NCBI GenBank assembly: GCA_903885595.1
Contig: CAISJJ010000116.1
Location: 1-33,945, forward strand
Reading direction: 5' to 3'
DNA from: an uncultured Bacteroidales bacterium
GTDB taxonomy: Bacteria > Bacteroidota > Bacteroidia > Bacteroidales > FEN-979
DNA length: 33,945 nt
Position 1 is the first letter of the stretch; every line of letters begins with the position of its first letter. Below the pieces are notes generated by a model. That model saw only the letters and a program-made list of their open reading frames with translations. It ran no database searches and was not told the DNA's origin. Positions 16,401 to 24,589 of the stretch are shown here, in pieces. The translations under genes and the position numbers were made by a program.

Positions 16401-18454
16401 TACCTCCCCACCACCGGTATCCCAAATTCCACCCTGGTTCCAATACTTTCACCATAATCATCTTTCAGGTCGATGATCTCCATCCGGATCTTCTTTTTCA
16501 GCTTTTTATTGAGGATATCAAGACGGTCGCGGGTAATGAATATGGCCATGGAACGGTGCCTGATTTTTTGCTTTGATTCAATCTCAAGCGCCTTTTCACG
16601 GCCAACGCCGTCATCTTCCACCTCAACCCGGATAAATCCATCGTTCAACCGGAAATTGACTTCGATATGGCCTGATCTCTCTTTATGCCTGATCCCGTGT
16701 TCAATCGCATTTTCAATGAACGGTTGGGCCAGCATCGGGGGTATCAACACATTTTCGGTATCGATTTTTTCATCAACCGTGATCTTGTAATCAAATTTCC
16801 CGGCATACCTGACCTTCTGCAACTCCAGATAATTTTCAATTGTGCTGACCTCCTTTTCAAGCGGTACATATTCTTCCGTTGAATTGTCAAGGATATTCCT
16901 AACCAGTTGCGAGAATCGGGAAAGATAGATGCTTGCCTGGTCGGAGTTTTCGTTGATCACAAAATTCTGGATGCTGGCAAGGGAATTAAAAATAAAATGA
17001 GGGTTCATCTGCGCCCTGAGCAGCCGCTGTTCCATGCTCACCGATTGTTGTTCTGCCTTGAGTTTTCTTCGCTGAAAAATAAGCAGTAAAATCAGGCTGA
17101 ACAACACAATACCTGCACCCGAACTTATGAAAATCAGCCTGCTCCTGGATAATTTCAACTGGTGAAACTCATTATCCTTTGCAAGGTTGATGATTTTCTG
17201 ATCCAGGCGTTGGGCTTCATCCTCGGCAACCATCAGATCGATCTGTTTCCCTTGCTGTGAAGCATACATGGAATCTCTTGTCTGGTAAGTCAGTTGGAGG
17301 TAATCAATTGCCTCCTGGTATTCACCCTTTGCCACGGCCAGTTTGAAGCGAAACTGGTTCATGTGATATTTTGAGCGCATTGCCATAAAATAATCCATGA
17401 TCTTACCAACAGCATTGACAAGGGCTCCCTGGGCCGACGTGTTTTTCCAATCACGGGAGAAGAAATCTTCCAGTCTTGCCTCGCAAAGATCCAGGTGGTC
17501 TTTTGTATCTGCATATCTCGATGCATTCAGATCAAGCATTGCCAGGTCGATGAGGACTGCCGCCTGCAGGTAACCGCAATTGAATGACTGGCTGGCTTTT
17601 AATGCTTTTTCATAATAATGCCCTGCAAGGGACAGGTCTCCGGTCTCTTTATAAAACGGAGTGAACCAATCATAATAGTTGCCCAGACAAACATTGATGA
17701 TCGTTATAAGGCCATCATGTTGAATTTCAGACGCCAATGCCATTGCTGAATCACAGTAGGTCAGTGCCTTATGTTTTTCCGCCGGCGATATTTTACTAGT
17801 CGTATAAAACCCCGCGATCTGCGCCAGGGAGTACGTCTCTTTATAACGATCGTGATATTTTCGTGAATGATCCAGCATTTTAAAACCATAAAACAAAGCA
17901 CTGTCAGCGGGCCCGTATTTTAAAAAGAACATCGTCATACTCATGGCATCGTAAACATCGTAAAAGGATCGATCATTCCCCGCTGACTGATAATACCCGA
18001 GTGCCTTACGGTAATAGCCGGTGGCTTTGTCTGCCCTCAGGATTGCGAAATTGATATGGCCCATCATCATGTTCAAATCCCCAAGTTCTTTGTTAAACGA
18101 GCCTTTTTCCAGGATCGTTTGTGCTGATAAAAAGGATATAAGTGCATTTTTAAAATCCATCTTATAATAGTAAGCATTTCCGATATTAATCTTCACCAGC
18201 GCAACATCAAAGGCTTTTGTACGGGTTGTTGCCAGCCGGATCGCCTGGCTGGCATACCTGATACTTGAATCAAAATTCAGTGGGGCATAATAAGAGGCGA
18301 GGGTATTCAGAATAAAGAATTGTTCACTGGTTTCTGCAACCGGCAATATTCTCAACAGGCTGTCGATGGTTTGTCGGGAAATAATTTTAAAATCCCTTGA
18401 TAAGGCAGTGAATGAGGAGAGCAGGAGGAGTATAAGGAGTAAGGCTTTTCGCAT
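16400..18454 (-). CDS. LytS/YehU-type sensor histidine kinase with TPR-like sensor region
   Basis: The protein has 684 aa. The N-terminal signal [19 protein letters not shown] is followed by a helical, tetratricopeptide-like region to about residue 410, a membrane segment near 440-460 ([13 protein letters not shown]) and a short coiled-coil linker. The kinase core is the PF06580 type, with phospho-acceptor His486 in [10 protein letters not shown] and an ATP-binding part containing [14 protein letters not shown] and VEDDGVGR. The TPR region should lie in the periplasm. Its partner is the LytTR regulator encoded just upstream at 18594-19346, from which it is separated only by heptamer island F. 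Confidence 0.93.
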   Translation of the reverse strand: MRKALLLILLLLSSFTALSRDFKIISRQTIDSLLRILPVAETSEQFFILNTLASYYAPLNFDSSIRYASQAIRLATTRTKAFDVALVKINIGNAYYYKMDFKNALISFLSAQTILEKGSFNKELGDLNMMMGHINFAILRADKATGYYRKALGYYQSAGNDRSFYDVYDAMSMTMFFLKYGPADSALFYGFKMLDHSRKYHDRYKETYSLAQIAGFYTTSKISPAEKHKALTYCDSAMALASEIQHDGLITIINVCLGNYYDWFTPFYKETGDLSLAGHYYEKALKASQSFNCGYLQAAVLIDLAMLDLNASRYADTKDHLDLCEARLEDFFSRDWKNTSAQGALVNAVGKIMDYFMAMRSKYHMNQFRFKLAVAKGEYQEAIDYLQLTYQTRDSMYASQQGKQIDLMVAEDEAQRLDQKIINLAKDNEFHQLKLSRSRLIFISSGAGIVLFSLILLLIFQRRKLKAEQQSVSMEQRLLRAQMNPHFIFNSLASIQNFVINENSDQASIYLSRFSQLVRNILDNSTEEYVPLEKEVSTIENYLELQKVRYAGKFDYKITVDEKIDTENVLIPPMLAQPFIENAIEHGIRHKERSGHIEVNFRLNDGFIRVEVEDDGVGREKALEIESKQKIRHRSMAIFITRDRLDILNKKLKKKIRMEIIDLKDDYGESIGTRVEFGIPVVGR

Positions 18455-18480
18455 TTTGAAGGATATGACTGTTAACTTAA

Positions 18481-18590
18481 CAAGTTTGCAGTTTACAGTT
18501 TACAGTTTGCAGTTTGCAGTTCCCAGTTTGCAGTTCGACGCATCCTGCAAACTGGGAACTGGGAACTGGGAACTATGAATTGGGAACTTT
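18481..18590. repeat. Heptamer inverted-repeat island F with a perfect 17-bp stem
   Basis: The left arm 18481-18536 (GTTTGCA, GTTTACA, GTTCCCA units) and the right arm 18545-18590 (AACTGGG units) face each other. CAGTTCCCAGTTTGCAG at 18517-18533 pairs perfectly with 18545-18561 across an 11-nt loop. The island lies between the response regulator stop (18594) and the kinase start (18454). Confidence 0.95.
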
Positions 18591-18593
18591 CTT

Positions 18594-19346
18594 TCATTCC
18601 GCCATCCGCTCCAGCAACTCCATCATCTCCTCCCGCTTCCGCGATGCCACCGGGATTTTCAGCTCATTGGTGAGTACGATGAATCCGCCGTCCTGTTTGT
18701 CAAACCGTTTGATATGTGCCAGGTTGATCAGAAAGGATTTATGAACCCGGTAAAACCCGCAACCTGTCAGCATCTCCTCGTATTCCTTCAGGGTTTTTGC
18801 CACCATGATATGCTGTCCATCGATGGTATGCACCGTGGTGTAGCAGCTGTCGGATTCGCAGGCGACAATGCTTTTCAGGTCAAGCAAATGGATTTGTTCA
18901 GTTGTTTTCAAAATGATCTTTTTGTCCTGCCGGGCGACAGATCTCAGGTTTTCATACAGGGCATCCATCTGGATGTTGAAATGTTCCCTGATCAGCAGGG
19001 CGGCACGATTGATGGCAGCTACAAGATGGTCAGGATTTACAGGTTTCAGAATATAATCTACAGCGCTGAATCGAAATGCCTGGAGGGCATACTGATCATA
19101 AGCTGTAATAAAAATGACCTTGAAATCGACCTGGGAATAGGATTGCAACAGGTCGAAACCAGTACCATCATTCATCTGTATATCAAGCAAAATCAAGTCG
19201 GGATGAAACTCTTCGATGGCTTTTTTCCCACTTTCCACACCGTTGGCTTCCCCTGCGACAATAACCTGAGGACAATGCCGGACCAGCAACTTCAACAGCG
19301 AATCCCGAATGTGATCCTCGTCATCGATGATAACAACCTTAAACAT
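18594..19346 (-). CDS. LytTR-family response regulator
   Basis: The protein has 250 aa. Residues 1-120 form a receiver domain: acidic pocket at 8-10, phospho-acceptor Asp55 in LILLDIQMNDG, Thr81, and Lys101 in YILKPV. Residues about 140-245 form a LytTR DNA-binding domain (IVACESDSCYTTVHTIDG, MLTGCGFYRVHKSFLINLAHI). It is the likely partner of the LytS-type kinase encoded next at 16400-18454; regulator-first order with the kinase directly downstream suggests one transcript. The receiver-only gene at 10804-11208 is a close paralogue. Target genes are unknown, but 21-bp direct repeats at 11325-11387 are candidate sites. Confidence 0.95.
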   Translation of the reverse strand: MFKVVIIDDEDHIRDSLLKLLVRHCPQVIVAGEANGVESGKKAIEEFHPDLILLDIQMNDGTGFDLLQSYSQVDFKVIFITAYDQYALQAFRFSAVDYILKPVNPDHLVAAINRAALLIREHFNIQMDALYENLRSVARQDKKIILKTTEQIHLLDLKSIVACESDSCYTTVHTIDGQHIMVAKTLKEYEEMLTGCGFYRVHKSFLINLAHIKRFDKQDGGFIVLTNELKIPVASRKREEMMELLERMAE

Positions 19347-19372
19347 TGGCAGATGCTTTTAATAAGTTGCGG

Positions 19373-19403
19373 GAAAGATACGATAATTTTATGGCGAATG
19401 CAA
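19373..19403 (-). promoter_or_regulatory. Candidate promoter for the two-component operon
   Basis: On the minus strand, TTG at 19403-19401 precedes TATCTTTC at 19380-19373 with a 20-nt spacer. The -7 element differs from TAnnTTTG only in the last base. The position gives a leader of about 20-25 nt to the ATG at 19346. Confidence 0.4.
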
Positions 19404-19565
19404 GTTGATCACTGCTGTGCTTCTGAAGACTGCTCCAAAACCCGGCAACCATGATGGCAGGTAAACAGTTGCCCGTGGGAATGATAAAGGAAGTGTGTTT
19501 GTGGGTTCTTTGCCGGTAAAACAGCCAGAATAAATTGGGGAACAAGATCAATCGCAGAATATCTC

Positions 19566-19573
19566 TACATTTG
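19566..19573 (+). promoter_or_regulatory. Candidate -7 element for the cysteate-synthase-like gene
   Basis: TACATTTG matches the Bacteroidota -7 consensus TAnnTTTG and lies 20 nt before the ATG at 19594. No well-placed -33 element is seen. Confidence 0.4.
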
Positions 19574-19593
19574 CATATTAAGATTTCGGATAT

Positions 19594-20892
19594 ATGATAG
19601 ATTCTGCGATACAAACTCTTTACAAACTCCGGTCACCGGTTACAGGTAGAATTTATAATGATACCGGGTGGCTGCTTGAAGCTCCAGGAGAAAAGCCGGG
19701 TCTTCTCCGATCGGTATATGCGCAGACACAGCTGAATACCAGGCCGGATTCATACGGCATATACCGTTTTGCCGACTGGCTGCCAGTTAAAAGGATGCTC
19801 AATGGCTCCTCGGCGCCCGTGACCTATAAAAGCGATAAACTGGCCCTTGCCCTTCATTTAGAGAATTTATACATCACCTTCAGTGGATACTGGCCCGAAA
19901 AAGGCGCCCGCATGAGAACCTGTTCATTTAAGGAAACAGAAGCCTATTCGGTATGTGCCCGTTTTGAACCAGGCTCCGGAAAAACGCTGGTGATTGCATC
20001 AGCCGGTAATACCGCCCGTGCCTTTGCCCGCGTTTGTTCAGATAATCATATCCCATTGTTATTATGTGTTCCGTATGATGTCATCGATTCCCTTTGGTTT
20101 GATGAGCCGGTGAACGATTGTGTCAGACTGGTTTGCACACCGGCAGGCAGCGATTATTTTGATGCAATTCATCTGTCAAACCTGGTCTGCCAGATCGATG
20201 GTTTTATTCCCGAAGGCGGCGCCAAAAATATTGCACGCAGAGATGGGATGGGGACAACGGTACTATCAGCTGCCACTTTTATCGGAAAAATTCCTGATTA
20301 TTATTTCCAGGCAGTCGGTAGCGGTACCGGTGCGATTGCCGCATGGGAAGCAAATCTTCGCCTAATTTCCGACTCAAGGTTTGGCGAACATAAAATGAAG
20401 CTGATACTATCCCAGAATAGTCCTTTTCTTCCCATTTATAATGCCTGGCAGGTCGCCTCCCGTGACATGCTGCCCCTTGGCGACGATGTGGCAAGGGATC
20501 AGGTAAGGCAGATCAAAGCCAAAGTGCTCTCCAACCGAAAACCTCCGTATGGTATCACCGGCGGATTATTTGATGCCATGTCTGATTGCAGCGGGAAGAT
20601 GATGCGGGTCAGCAACGGGGAACTGGAAAAGGCCGCACAGCTTTTTTTGGACACTGAAGGAATCGATCTGCATCCGGCTGCAGCGGTAGCAACAGCATCC
20701 CTGATGCATTACGCTGAACAAAAACTGCTGTCGCCTGATGCCATTATCATGCTCAACATCACAGGCGGAGGTGAAGAACGGTTAAAAAAAGAAAAAAGCG
20801 TATTTCCACTGAAACCAGGTGCAATGATTGATTCAGATACTTCTGTTGATCATCTGTCGTTGGTTTTAAAGTCAATATTGCCTGCATCGTAG
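19594..20892 (+). CDS. PLP-dependent cysteate synthase-like enzyme (threonine synthase family)
   Basis: The protein has 432 aa. It is a fold-type II PLP enzyme with the Schiff-base lysine at Lys113 (CSFKETEAY), a substrate/PLP loop ASAGNTARAF near 135, and a phosphate-binding GSGTG at 242-246. Overall it resembles the archaeal cysteate synthase subgroup (phosphoserine plus sulfite to cysteate and phosphate) more than ordinary threonine synthase, because it lacks the usual threonine synthase N-terminal and active-site wording. In Bacteroidota, cysteate is the precursor of sulfonolipids (capnine type). The acyltransferase that would use cysteate is not in this window. The gene stands alone, divergent from the two-component operon. 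Threonine synthase or diaminopropionate lyase activity remains possible. Confidence 0.7.
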   Translation: MIDSAIQTLYKLRSPVTGRIYNDTGWLLEAPGEKPGLLRSVYAQTQLNTRPDSYGIYRFADWLPVKRMLNGSSAPVTYKSDKLALALHLENLYITFSGYWPEKGARMRTCSFKETEAYSVCARFEPGSGKTLVIASAGNTARAFARVCSDNHIPLLLCVPYDVIDSLWFDEPVNDCVRLVCTPAGSDYFDAIHLSNLVCQIDGFIPEGGAKNIARRDGMGTTVLSAATFIGKIPDYYFQAVGSGTGAIAAWEANLRLISDSRFGEHKMKLILSQNSPFLPIYNAWQVASRDMLPLGDDVARDQVRQIKAKVLSNRKPPYGITGGLFDAMSDCSGKMMRVSNGELEKAAQLFLDTEGIDLHPAAAVATASLMHYAEQKLLSPDAIIMLNITGGGEERLKKEKSVFPLKPGAMIDSDTSVDHLSLVLKSILPAS

Positions 20893-20993
20893 TGAAAAAA
20901 CGATTCACTCCTCAATGTAATCAAACCCGGTAGAATTTTTCTGGTGTTTCTGCAACCTCCCGTTGTAACTGAAGTCGACTTCATTCGTCAAAT

Positions 20994-21141
20994 TCAATAT
21001 TGAGCCCACTCCGAAAAGTCAGATCTATTGGCTCCTGAGCGATGCCGAACGATGCATTCACCTGTTAATGAAGACACTTCGACTTCGCTCAGTGTCCGGT
21101 TTTCTTTGAAAATGCCTTTTCGGAGTGGATTCAATATTTGA
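20994..21141. repeat. 148-bp MITE-like element with 25-nt terminal inverted repeats
   Basis: The left end 20994-21018 (TCAATATTGAGCCCACTCCG then AAAAG) is repeated in inverted orientation at 21116-21141, with one inserted base and two mismatches. The interior holds the palindrome GAAGTCGACTTC just outside the left end and a hairpin GACACT...AGTGTC (21073-21096) around TCGACTTCGCTC. It carries no open frame of note. It lies between the stop at 20892 and the ABC transporter start. Confidence 0.6.
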
Positions 21142-21158
21142 TGGCAAATTTGATTGTT

Positions 21159-21884
21159 ATGGAGATATCGGTAAAAGATCTTTCAAAAAAATACAGCGGC
21201 AACAAATTCGGGTTGAAAAATGTAAACCTGGAATTGAAAAACGGGATACTCGGACTCATCGGGCCGAACGGGGCGGGGAAATCGACCCTGATGCGCATCC
21301 TTGCAACCATCTCAAAACCCACATCAGGGTTGGTTACTTTTAACGGCACCGATATTGTAAAACACCCTGATTCCGTCAGAAAGGTGCTTGGGTACCTGCC
21401 CCAGGATTTCGGTATTTATCCGAACCTTTCGGCAGTGGAGTTTCTTGAATATATCGCAGCTATAAAAGGATTTACTGGAAAAAATACCAAACTCAGAATT
21501 GAAGCGCTGCTGGAGGAACTCAACCTCACGTCGGTAAAAAACCATCCGGTGGGAACCTATTCGGGCGGCATGAAACAACGGATTGGTATTGCCCAGGTGC
21601 TTATCGGCGATCCGAAACTTCTGATCCTCGACGAACCAACCGTCAGACTTGATCCCGAAGAACGCATCCGCTTCCGAAACCTGCTGGCTGATCTTTCGGG
21701 CGAAAGGATTGTCATTCTTTCATCCCATATCGTTTCAGATATAGAGACCATGGCCAATGAAATCGCCATCATTTACCAGGGCCGGGTGCTGGAAAACAAC
21801 CTGCCCATTATCAAAGGCACGCTTGAAGACGCCTATCTCCATGCAATAGCCTCGGCAAAAGAGGAGGGTACCCATGGAGACTGA
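21159..21884 (+). CDS. ABC-2 type exporter, ATP-binding subunit
   Basis: The protein has 241 aa. I chose the ATG at 21159 because the protein then begins MEISVKDLSKKY, as is usual; an in-frame ATG at 21141 would start inside the inverted repeat. It has Walker A GPNGAGKST at 35-43, Q-loop Gln82, signature YSGGMKQR at 134-141, Walker B LLILDEPT at 154-161 and switch His190 in SSHIV. The D-loop reads VRLDPEE instead of the common AGLDP. It overlaps the permease gene by 11 nt, so the two should be translationally coupled. The exported substrate is unknown. Confidence 0.95.
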   Translation: MEISVKDLSKKYSGNKFGLKNVNLELKNGILGLIGPNGAGKSTLMRILATISKPTSGLVTFNGTDIVKHPDSVRKVLGYLPQDFGIYPNLSAVEFLEYIAAIKGFTGKNTKLRIEALLEELNLTSVKNHPVGTYSGGMKQRIGIAQVLIGDPKLLILDEPTVRLDPEERIRFRNLLADLSGERIVILSSHIVSDIETMANEIAIIYQGRVLENNLPIIKGTLEDAYLHAIASAKEEGTHGD

Positions 21885-23457
21885 CTATGCCTTGAGCAGC
21901 ATCGGCCATATCGCAAAAGCCGATTTTCTGCAACATATACGGAGCCATTATTTCCTCGTTGCACTGGGGGTTTGCGTGGTGATTATCTATTCCTTTGTTC
22001 CGCCCCTGGATGCCGGATACACAATGGTTTCGCTCGGGAACTACCGCGGATTCTACAATTCAGCATGGATTGGCAGCATGGTAGCCATGTGTGTCCCCTT
22101 CTTTACCCTGATTGGCTTCTATGTGGTGAACAATGCTGTGAAACGCGATACCGATTCGGGCGTTGGGCAGATCATTGCAACAACTCGTATTTCCAAAATC
22201 CAGTACCTTTTCGGAAAACTACTCAGTAACTTCGCAGTACTCCTGCTGATTCTGTCAGTCATTGCCATGATGACCATCGTCATGTTCCTGGTTCGGGGTG
22301 AGACCAGCCACCTGGAATTAGACAAACTGTTGCTCCCGCTTTTGATCCTGACTGTTCCAGCCATGTTCATCCTTGCCGCCCTGGCCCTGTTTTTTGATGC
22401 ACTTTCCGGTATCAGCAGGGGATTCGTAAACATTGCCTATTTTTTCCTTTGGATATTCATGGTATCCGGAAGTCTCTGGTCCCCGGCTACTGATGTTTTT
22501 GCCGTAAATACCTGCATGCTCGACATGAAAGATTCAATTTCAGCAATGCACCCCGACTGGAACGGGCGATACGGCACCGGCATATTAATTATCAATTCGA
22601 TTGAAACATGCAAAGTGTTCACCTGGGAAGGAATGACCTGGACCCCAATGATTTTCCTGCAAAGGATGTTCTGGATGCTTGCTGCTCTCGGACTGGTGAT
22701 GCTGGCATCATTACGTTTTAACAGGTTTGACAATTCAAATTTCAAGGTGAGGAAACAGGGAACATCATGGTTACGCAGGAAACAGATTCCCCTTACCGAC
22801 AGTAAAACCAACACGCTGCGGATGAAATATCATGATCTTCCTCAGGGGGAGGCACGATTCAGCTATATAAGCCTGGTCAGAGCTGAACTTTTGCTGATGC
22901 TCAGGGGAAATACGACCTTGTGGCTGGTTCTCACTGCCGGTATGTTTGTTGCTTCGGTGTTTGCGCCCATTGGATTTTCATATAAAGTTTCCCTTCCACT
23001 GCTGTGGTTCTTCCAGGTTCTGATTCTTTCGAAACTTGGGTCAAGGGAAATCATTTCCCGGTGCAGTGAGTACATATTTTCCGCACCCTATCCACTGAAG
23101 CGTCAACTGCCCGCAATTTTTTCGGCAGCATTACTGGTTCTCCTTCTGCTTGCCCTGCCTGTCCTCATCCGACTGTTTTTGTCCGGGAACTTCTATGGAC
23201 TTTATGCCATCCCGGTGGGCGCAATGTTTATTGTGGCATTTGCACTTACCTCGGGCATTCTGACCGGGGGCAGTAAACTTTTCGAGGTGATTTTCACTGT
23301 CATGGTTTATGGTCTCCTGAACAAGGTTCCTTTCTTTGATTTCATCGGAGCAATTGAAGAATCACAATCGCTGGGGGTCGCACATTATCTCATGGCTGCA
23401 ACCCTGGTTCTTGTCTTCCTGGCGTTTTCGGGCAGACGATGGCAGATATCAGGATAG
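21874..23457 (+). CDS. ABC-2 type transporter permease
   Basis: The protein has 527 aa. About ten to twelve hydrophobic segments are visible, grouped in two halves separated by a polar stretch near residues 295-335 (WLRRKQIPL...HDLPQGEARF). The first half has the KRDTDSGVGQIIATTRISKIQYLFGKL region typical of ABC-2 permeases. The doubled layout suggests that one polypeptide may supply both transmembrane halves. The ATG lies inside the ATPase gene, with an 11-nt overlap. The protein is in the inner membrane with the partner ATPase; the substrate cannot be predicted. Confidence 0.88.
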   Translation: METDYALSSIGHIAKADFLQHIRSHYFLVALGVCVVIIYSFVPPLDAGYTMVSLGNYRGFYNSAWIGSMVAMCVPFFTLIGFYVVNNAVKRDTDSGVGQIIATTRISKIQYLFGKLLSNFAVLLLILSVIAMMTIVMFLVRGETSHLELDKLLLPLLILTVPAMFILAALALFFDALSGISRGFVNIAYFFLWIFMVSGSLWSPATDVFAVNTCMLDMKDSISAMHPDWNGRYGTGILIINSIETCKVFTWEGMTWTPMIFLQRMFWMLAALGLVMLASLRFNRFDNSNFKVRKQGTSWLRRKQIPLTDSKTNTLRMKYHDLPQGEARFSYISLVRAELLLMLRGNTTLWLVLTAGMFVASVFAPIGFSYKVSLPLLWFFQVLILSKLGSREIISRCSEYIFSAPYPLKRQLPAIFSAALLVLLLLALPVLIRLFLSGNFYGLYAIPVGAMFIVAFALTSGILTGGSKLFEVIFTVMVYGLLNKVPFFDFIGAIEESQSLGVAHYLMAATLVLVFLAFSGRRWQISG

Positions 23458-23504
23458 CCAAATCATATTGAAGTCAATCATACGCTATTTCATTTTCATT
23501 TTTT

Positions 23505-23512
23505 ACCTTTGA
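23505..23512 (+). promoter_or_regulatory. Candidate -7 element for the methyltransferase gene
   Basis: TACCTTTG fits TAnnTTTG and lies only 10 nt before the ATG at 23522, which would give an almost leaderless transcript. No convincing -33 element is present. Confidence 0.35.
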
Positions 23513-23521
23513 AAGAAAAAC

Positions 23522-24589
23522 ATGTTATATCTTGGACCAGAAGAAAGCAGGATGTGGAAAACATCGGCTGAACAAATTTTGAAATCCGCCACGGATCCCT
23601 ATCGCTTGAATGACCACATTCGTCCGGGGCTCATCCCGGCTTTTCATTATTACATCGGAACACTCTTACTGGCAAAAGGAATGAACGGGCTGGGCCAGAA
23701 ATGGATAACGGCAGGATTGGCCGGTGAACAGGGCGGACTGTTTTCCAATGCATTTTTATCAAGTTATCTTGGAAGGAATAATGGCAAACTCGTCATCCCT
23801 GAAGTTATCTTTGCCGATCCGGCCCCCTACGTCCATTTTGCCGGGACACCGATGTTGCTTGATTCACGCACAAAGTTCAGGTCCCAATGTGTGCAGGCAT
23901 TGCCAGGATATTCCAAACCGATCAAAATCATGGATATCGGGTGCGGTCATGGGATGGTTTTGGTTGACCTGCTGAAGGAGTTGCTTAAATCAGGGAACAT
24001 CCCCGGTGTCGATGAAATCCTTCTGATCGACCCTTCAGAAGGAATGCTGAGCCTGGCGAGAGAGAACGTTGGCAATGCTTTTCCGGAAGCCCGCATCAGG
24101 TTGTCACAAACCAGGATCGAAGGGTTGACCGATAAAATAGAAGGTTGTTACGATATTGCGCTGGCATCGCTCTCTTACCACCATATGCCCTATGAGGTTA
24201 AATTGCATCACCTGAAAAAGCTCAGCAAACACATCGGCTGTTTTATCCTGTTTGAACTGGATGCTGACAATGACACACCGGAATTACATTCGCCGGAACT
24301 TGCTCTTTCAATTTACCAGTCTTACGGGGCCCTGATGGATTTTGTTTTTGCCCATGATGCCCCAATTGAACTGGCTATTTCGAGCATCGATAAATTCCTG
24401 ATGTCGGAGGCCGTCTATTTTTTCACCGAACCCCGCGGGAAGCGCACCGACTACCATATGCTCCGTTCGCAATGGCACCAGGTTTTCCGGGAAGGACTTG
24501 GGACTGACTTCAACTGCTTCTGCGATTCGATCTGTTATGGCGATGAAAACATGGCAATCTTCACAATGATCTATGGCAAGGATCAATGA
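23522..24589 (+). CDS. Class I SAM-dependent methyltransferase of unassigned specificity
   Basis: The protein has 355 aa. The N-terminal 135 residues are helical and unrecognised. The Rossmann domain begins near 138 with motif I IMDIGCGHGMVLVDLL. It is followed by an acidic motif ILLIDPSEGMLSLAREN and a motif IV region YDIALASLSYHHMPY. An N-terminal helical domain before a Rossmann core is common in O-methyltransferases, but I cannot name a substrate. The gene follows the ABC transporter by 64 nt with its own possible promoter. Its 3' end overlaps the convergent preA gene by 7 nt (24583-24589), leaving no room for a terminator between them. Confidence 0.8.
   Translation: MLYLGPEESRMWKTSAEQILKSATDPYRLNDHIRPGLIPAFHYYIGTLLLAKGMNGLGQKWITAGLAGEQGGLFSNAFLSSYLGRNNGKLVIPEVIFADPAPYVHFAGTPMLLDSRTKFRSQCVQALPGYSKPIKIMDIGCGHGMVLVDLLKELLKSGNIPGVDEILLIDPSEGMLSLARENVGNAFPEARIRLSQTRIEGLTDKIEGCYDIALASLSYHHMPYEVKLHHLKKLSKHIGCFILFELDADNDTPELHSPELALSIYQSYGALMDFVFAHDAPIELAISSIDKFLMSEAVYFFTEPRGKRTDYHMLRSQWHQVFREGLGTDFNCFCDSICYGDENMAIFTMIYGKDQ

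Noticed and set aside
18714-19454. A 246-codon plus-strand frame opposite the LytTR regulator
   Set aside because: It is the complement of a well-conserved two-domain regulator and has no recognisable protein features.
20891-20909. Terminator hairpin after the cysteate-synthase-like gene
   Set aside because: AGTGAA/TTCACT gives only a 6-bp A/T-rich stem overlapping the stop codon, with no T-run after it.
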